Assembly: GCF_000012945.1 (NCBI RefSeq)
Contig: NC_007509.1
Span: 1,178,001 to 1,242,000 of the forward strand
Direction of reading: 5' to 3'
Length of the DNA: 64,000 bases
DNA from: Burkholderia lata
Lineage (GTDB): Bacteria > Pseudomonadota > Gammaproteobacteria > Burkholderiales > Burkholderiaceae
The notes under the pieces were generated by a model. The model was not told where the DNA came from and made no database searches. It saw only the letters and a program-made list of their open reading frames with translations. A program made the position numbers and the translations under genes. Shown piece by piece: positions 59,900 through 64,000 of the stretch; within the stretch, counting starts at the first letter, position 1; each line of letters begins with the position of its first letter.

Positions 59900-60844
59900 C
59901 TACAGCACCTGCGGTGCATCGCGCAGCACGGCGCGCAGCGCGGTATCGAACGGCGTCGCGTGATCGATCCCGGCCGAGCGCACGCGCGATGCGTCAAGGT
60001 GGCAATCGTAGGGGCGCGGCGTCGCGTCGGTCGGCTGGTCGATCCGCTTGAGCGCGGCGTCGATGCCGAGCGCGGCCGCGATCCGCTGCGCGATGTCGTA
60101 CTTCGTCATCGGCGCCTCGCCCGACCAGTGACGGAGGCCCGTGATCGACGCCCCCGCGAGATGGCGCAGCGTCAGGTCGCGGATGACGTCCGCGACGTCC
60201 GGCGTATAGGTCGGGTAACGAATCGCCCATGCGTCCATGCCGACCGCGTCGGCGCCCGGCCGGGCGGAGGCGACGATCGCCGGCACGAGGCTCGTGACCG
60301 CCGATTCACTCCAGTCGACGATCGGGCCGAAGAGCAGCGGCAGGCGCAGCACGCACGACAGCGGCGACGCGGCGAGCAGTGCCGCCTCGCCTTCCAGCTT
60401 CGTGCGGCCGTAGATGTTCAGCGGATTCGGGGCGGCGTCCTCGCGGTACGGGGCCGCCTTGCCGTCGAAGACGTAGTCGGTGGAGATGCCGAGCGTCCAT
60501 GCGCCGTAGCGCGCGGCGAGCGCGCCGATGCGGGCCTGGGCGGTGACGTTTATAGCGCGGGCGCCGGCAGGGTCGCGTTCGCAGACGTCCGGGCGGCGTT
60601 CGGCCGCGCAGATGATCACGGCAGCCGGTTGGCGGGTGGCGAAGAGGTGTTCGAGGGCCGGCTCGTCGAGGACGTCGAGTTCAGCGAGGTTCTCCGGGGG
60701 CAGTGCGAGGCGTTTTGCGCCTGCGCCTTGCGGGTTCCGGATCGTTGCGACGAGGTTCAGCGACGATTCGCGGGCCAGGGATGCGGCAACCGCGCGGCCG
60801 AGGAGGCCGGCTGCGCCGATGAGGAGGATGGTCGGGTGCGGCAC
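59900..60844 (-). CDS. RmlD-like NAD(P)-dependent sugar-nucleotide reductase (extended SDR)
   Basis: A 314-residue protein of the dTDP-4-dehydrorhamnose reductase-like branch. It shows the N-terminal 'ILLIGAAGLLGRAVAASLAR', 'VIICAAERRPDVCERDP' (typical of RmlD and MAT2B relatives), 'GISTDYVFDG' and catalytic 'YGRTKLEGEAALL'. No other rhamnose genes are near, so a housekeeping or unknown substrate is more likely than rhamnose synthesis. Confidence 0.85.
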   Translation of the reverse strand: MPHPTILLIGAAGLLGRAVAASLARESSLNLVATIRNPQGAGAKRLALPPENLAELDVLDEPALEHLFATRQPAAVIICAAERRPDVCERDPAGARAINVTAQARIGALAARYGAWTLGISTDYVFDGKAAPYREDAAPNPLNIYGRTKLEGEAALLAASPLSCVLRLPLLFGPIVDWSESAVTSLVPAIVASARPGADAVGMDAWAIRYPTYTPDVADVIRDLTLRHLAGASITGLRHWSGEAPMTKYDIAQRIAAALGIDAALKRIDQPTDATPRPYDCHLDASRVRSAGIDHATPFDTALRAVLRDAPQVL

Positions 60845-60917
60845 GGTAGCTATCTATGAAAGGGGAACGGGGATCCCCAATCTATACAAGAACGGGCAAC
60901 TGATGTCGACTCCCCTG

Positions 60918-61042
60918 CCAGGTCGGCTGCGTTTTATCGAGTCGGTTGCAAGCATGTCGACCGTCGGCGTCCACGGATCCTTTGGAGGCAAGCCGGTCAC
61001 TACTTCGCGTCAATAGGCATTTGCCGACGCGTCGTCGCTCGT
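60918..61042 (-). pseudogene. Decayed fourth copy of the membrane-protein array (N-terminal remnant)
   Basis: The sequence matches the first 45 or so codons of the adjacent array genes. The start codon is ACG in place of ATG (61042-61040), about 30 bases are missing between two TA(C/T)TGG repeats, and the codon after the deletion is TGA. 'REVVTGLPPKDPWTPTVDML' is still readable, then the frame shifts and homology ends near 60918. The usual intergenic spacer follows the next copy. It shows that the array was longer. Confidence 0.8.
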
Positions 61043-61099
61043 CGCGGTGCCCGCGTTTTTATCCGCTCGATCAACGACGCCTCTCGGGGTTCAGAACCT

Positions 61100-62188
61100 T
61101 CAGGTAAAAAGACGATCGATTTCGAACACGCGCGTGAACAACAACCAGAACAACACGACGTCCAGCGCCAGCATCACCACGACACCCATCGCGACGCCCA
61201 CGCTGTTGTCGGTCGCTTTCTTCTTGGGTTGTACAGTTGCATCATCCGGTGACACCCGACATTGCGCCTCCACCTCCGCCGGCCAGCGCGGCAAGCTGCT
61301 CATTCGTATGGCCAGCCAGCGGAACAGGCCCGCGAGCGTCGTGACCGGTGCGAACAACACCGCGAACGGGCCAAACATCTGCCATAGGCGGTACACACCG
61401 TAAAGAAACGGTTCACGGCGGTTTTCGATGGGCAACAACAGATCCGGCACCGGCACACTCGTCGCCCCTTCCTCCATGTAACGACGGATGTATTCCCAGT
61501 GTGCAAGCAATGGTTCGTCCGGCCCGATACCCTTCGGATGAACCGGCATGACGGCGCCCAGGTAAAACGCATGCGTCACTTGCCCGTTTGCGTCGGGCAA
61601 ATAGCCGAGCACGCCCCAGTTCAATCCGCCCTTCTTCAGGCAGAACACCAGTTTGTCCCAGTCGAGTGACCACACCCCGTCGGGGCCGTTGTGCTGGAAC
61701 ACATGAACCTTGCGTGTGGCGCGCACCAGCCGGATCGGCTTGTAGGTATAGCCCAGCATGTCCTGCTTCCACTGATAACCCATCAGGATAACCAAAGGTG
61801 TCCCGATCGCGCCCGCAAAAATTGCAGCCGATACTGCCGCCACCAAATTATCGATAGTCTTGAAGTTGAGAATTACATCAATCAATGCAGCATATGAAAT
61901 AACCAGGATCGGCAACGCCATCAGCGTATAAACCATCCCGCCAAAGCCACGCCGCATATAGCTACCGTCTGCCACTTCCATATAGGTGTCATTGCGAGCC
62001 ACTACCATCTCCAGCGATACCGGTTCACCTTCGATGGACGTCGGCCGCGTTTTATCGAGTCGGTACGCAAGCATGTCGACTGTCGGCGCCCACGGATCCT
62101 TTGGAGGCAATCCGATCACTACTTCGCGCCAATAGCGCTTGCTGAACAATTGGCTCCAGTAGGCCTTTGCCGACGTGTCGTCGCTCAT
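61100..62188 (-). CDS. Array membrane protein copy A (362 residues, possible immunity protein)
   Basis: A protein with four predicted helices: two at about 80-135 ('YTLMALPILVISYAALIDVI', 'AVSAAIFAGAIGTPLVILMG'), one near 285 ('FGPFAVLFAPVTTLAGLF') and one at the C-terminus ('MGVVVMLALDVVLFWLLFTR'). Soluble parts include 'RYWREVVIGLPPKDPWAPT', 'DGVWSLDWDKLVFCLKKGGL' and 'LLPIENRREPFLYGVYRLWQ'. It resembles what is called DUF6708 in some annotations, which I hold loosely. Tandem paralogues with a 57-base spacer suggest an array of immunity proteins against a contact-delivered toxin; no effector gene is within the window. Confidence 0.8.
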   Translation of the reverse strand: MSDDTSAKAYWSQLFSKRYWREVVIGLPPKDPWAPTVDMLAYRLDKTRPTSIEGEPVSLEMVVARNDTYMEVADGSYMRRGFGGMVYTLMALPILVISYAALIDVILNFKTIDNLVAAVSAAIFAGAIGTPLVILMGYQWKQDMLGYTYKPIRLVRATRKVHVFQHNGPDGVWSLDWDKLVFCLKKGGLNWGVLGYLPDANGQVTHAFYLGAVMPVHPKGIGPDEPLLAHWEYIRRYMEEGATSVPVPDLLLPIENRREPFLYGVYRLWQMFGPFAVLFAPVTTLAGLFRWLAIRMSSLPRWPAEVEAQCRVSPDDATVQPKKKATDNSVGVAMGVVVMLALDVVLFWLLFTRVFEIDRLFT

Positions 62189-62245
62189 CTCGGTACTCGC
62201 GTTGTTATCCGCTTGATCAACGACGCCTCTCGGGGTTCAGGACCT

Positions 62246-63322
62246 TCAGGTAAAAAGACGATCGATTTCGAACACACGCGTGAACAGCAACCAGAACAAC
62301 ACGACGTCCAACGCCAGCATCACCACGACTCCCATCGCGACGCCCATGCTGTTGTCCGTCGCTTTCTTCCTGGGTTGCACGGTTGCATCATCCGGGGACA
62401 CCTGACATTGCGCGGCCACTTCCGCCGGCCAGCATGGCAGGCTGCTCATTCGCATGGCCAACCAGCGAAACAGGCCCGCCAGCGTCGTGAGCGGAGCAAA
62501 CAAAATCGCGAACGGGCCGAACATCTGCCACAGTCGCCGCACGCCATAAAGGAACGGCTCGCGACGATTCTCGATAGGCAGCAGAAATTCCGGAACAGGC
62601 ATGCCCGCCGGACCTTCTTCCATGTAACGACGAAAGTATTCCCAGTGTGCAAGCAACGGCTCATCCGACCGCATACCGCCCGGGTGGACCGGCATGACGT
62701 TGCCGAGATAGAAAGCCTTCGTCACCTGACCGTTCTCGTCAGGCAAATAACCTAGCGCCCCCCAGTTCAGCCCGCTCTTCTTCAAGCAGAACACCAACTT
62801 GTCCCAATCGAGCGACCAGGTGCCGCCGGGGCCGCTGTGCTGGAACACGTGAACCGTGCGTGTCGAGCGCACCAGCCGAATCGGTTTGCAGGTATAGCCC
62901 AACATGTCCAGCTTCCACTGGTATCCCACCCAAACAAACAAAGGGATGAACATTAGAAAAATCAGCAAGGAAGCGAAAACCAGAGGGAGTGTCACTCCGT
63001 AATTTGAAAAACCATAAAAAGGGATAGCCAAGAAGGCAATAATCGGCAATTCAAACAATGAAAACACCATTCCACCGAATCCACGCCGCGCATACTGGCT
63101 GTCGGCTACTTCCATGTAGGTTTCGTTGCGTACGACTACCATGTCCAGCGAAGCCGGTTGGCAATCTACTTTCGCTGGCTTTGCTTTACTGAGGACGTAA
63201 GCAAGCATCTCCCCCGTCGGCGCCCAAGGCTCCTTCGGAGGCAATCCAATCACCACCTCGCGCCAATAGCGCTCGCTGAACAGTTGTCCCCAATAGGCCT
63301 TCGCCGACGCGTCGTCGCTCAT
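62246..63322 (-). CDS. Array membrane protein copy B (358 residues, possible immunity protein)
   Basis: Paralogue of copy A with the same start ('MSDDASAKAYWGQLFSERYW') and an identical tail ('LFTRVFEIDRLFT'). The soluble domains are about 80-90% identical by eye. The first two helices (about 80-130, 'FSLFELPIIAFLAIPFYGFS', 'PLVFASLLIFLMFIPLFVW') are unrelated to those of copy A and are encoded by visibly AT-richer DNA (62940-63060). It is separated from copies A and C by nearly identical 57-base spacers. Confidence 0.8.
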   Translation of the reverse strand: MSDDASAKAYWGQLFSERYWREVVIGLPPKEPWAPTGEMLAYVLSKAKPAKVDCQPASLDMVVVRNETYMEVADSQYARRGFGGMVFSLFELPIIAFLAIPFYGFSNYGVTLPLVFASLLIFLMFIPLFVWVGYQWKLDMLGYTCKPIRLVRSTRTVHVFQHSGPGGTWSLDWDKLVFCLKKSGLNWGALGYLPDENGQVTKAFYLGNVMPVHPGGMRSDEPLLAHWEYFRRYMEEGPAGMPVPEFLLPIENRREPFLYGVRRLWQMFGPFAILFAPLTTLAGLFRWLAMRMSSLPCWPAEVAAQCQVSPDDATVQPRKKATDNSMGVAMGVVVMLALDVVLFWLLFTRVFEIDRLFT

Positions 63323-63379
63323 CTCGGCATCCGCGTTGTTATCCGCTTGATCAACGACGCCTCTCGGGGTTCAGGACCT

Positions 63380-64000
63380 TCAGGTAAAAAGACGATCGAT
63401 TTCGAACACGCGCGTGAACAGCAACCAGAACAACACGACATCCAGCGCCAGCATCACCACGACACCCATCGCGACGCCCACGCTGTTGTCCGTCGCCTTC
63501 TTCTTGGGTTGCACGGTGGCATCGTCCGGGGACACCTGACATTGCGCGGCCACTTCCGCCGGCCAGCGCGGCAGGCGGCTCATTCGCATCCCGATCCAGC
63601 GAAACACGCCTGCCAGCGTCGTGACCGGCGCGAACAGCACTGCGAACGGGCCGAACATCTGCCATAGGCGGTACACCCCATAAAGAAACGGTTCACGGCG
63701 GTTTTCGATGGGCAGAAGCAGATCCGGAGCAGGCACGCTCGCCGGGCCTTCCTCCATGTAACGCCGGAAGTATTCCCAGTGCGCAAGCAACGGCTCGTCC
63801 GGCCCGATACCCTTCGGGTGAACCGGCATGACTGCGCCCAGGTAAAACGCATGCGTCGCCTGGCCGCTCGCGTCAGGCAGATAGCCCAATATGCCCCAGT
63901 TCAATCCACCCTTCTTCAGGCAGAACACCAGTTTGTCCCAGTCCAGCGACCACACCCCGTCGGGGCCGTTGTGCTGGAACACGTGAACCTTGCGCGTGGA
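63380..64000 (-). CDS. Array membrane protein copy C, 5' part beyond window
   Basis: The last 206 residues of a third paralogue; the frame is open to the window edge and begins inside the conserved 'KVHVFQHNGPDGVWSLDWDK' segment, equivalent to about residue 160 of copy A. The rest matches copy A closely ('LLPIENRREPFLYGVYRLWQ', the same final helix and tail), with small changes such as 'FRWIGMRMSRLPRW'. The array therefore continues upstream, where an effector gene might be found. Confidence 0.8.
   Translation of the reverse strand, partial: STRKVHVFQHNGPDGVWSLDWDKLVFCLKKGGLNWGILGYLPDASGQATHAFYLGAVMPVHPKGIGPDEPLLAHWEYFRRYMEEGPASVPAPDLLLPIENRREPFLYGVYRLWQMFGPFAVLFAPVTTLAGVFRWIGMRMSRLPRWPAEVAAQCQVSPDDATVQPKKKATDNSVGVAMGVVVMLALDVVLFWLLFTRVFEIDRLFT

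Overview
The window is GC-rich (roughly two thirds G+C by eye). Its gene families, dense catabolic clusters, OmpC-type porin and H-NS-like protein with an SGRGxxPKWL C-terminus suggest a Burkholderia, most likely a Burkholderia cepacia complex replicon rich in accessory metabolism. There are no rRNA, tRNA, CRISPR or complete insertion-sequence features. I recognise about 50 protein genes.

Layout. (1) 1-3389: osmoprotectant/betaine-type ABC importer (permease, binding protein, permease, ATPase). (2) 3461-4033: a decayed strip with the 5' end of pntA and a frameshifted membrane gene. (3) 4306-10462: a regulator made of two fused TetR proteins, then an acyl-CoA degradation cluster (SDR, MaoC hydratase, acyl-CoA dehydrogenase, thiolase). 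(4) 10887-18375: an alpha/beta-hydrolase fused to a PEP-synthase/rifampin-phosphotransferase-like module, a MarR-GNAT fusion, several hypothetical proteins and a polyamine-binding protein. (5) 18450-30493: porin, tannase and a gallate pathway (LigK, LigJ, AAHS transporter, gallate dioxygenase), divergent from a LysR regulator with two DNA-binding domains. Together these should convert gallotannins to gallate and then to pyruvate plus oxaloacetate. (6) 30553-32396: LOG-family protein and MFS transporter.

(7) 32541-36780: an island with an H-NS paralogue, a retron-type reverse transcriptase, a candidate msr-msd RNA directly upstream of it, an unknown 190-residue protein, an unusually AT-rich stretch and two small secreted or membrane proteins. 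(8) 36958-45818: cytochrome P450 and its FNR/2Fe-2S reductase, divergent from a regulator built of two complete IclR proteins, followed by an amidohydrolase, SDR and MFS transporter. (9) 45899-49405: SDR preceded by a 24-codon ORF, an AraC regulator divergent from a hydrolase, and a VOC protein. (10) 49557-54058: branched-chain amino-acid-type ABC importer. (11) 54590-60844: chemoreceptor, aspartoacylase-like protein, MFS, LysR and an RmlD-like reductase. (12) 60918-64000: a tandem array of near-identical four-helix membrane proteins (two complete, one cut by the window end, one decayed), which I suspect are immunity proteins.

The most unusual points are the retron-like locus of the myxobacterial Mx162 type with altered signature motifs, three regulators from three families (TetR, LysR, IclR) that each carry a duplication, the hydrolase-PEP-synthase fusion whose catalytic serine is replaced by asparagine, a ModA-fold cytosolic protein sitting where a gallate-pathway tautomerase is expected, and the membrane-protein array with a hypervariable central segment. 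All functions are inferred from sequence reading alone; no database search was run.
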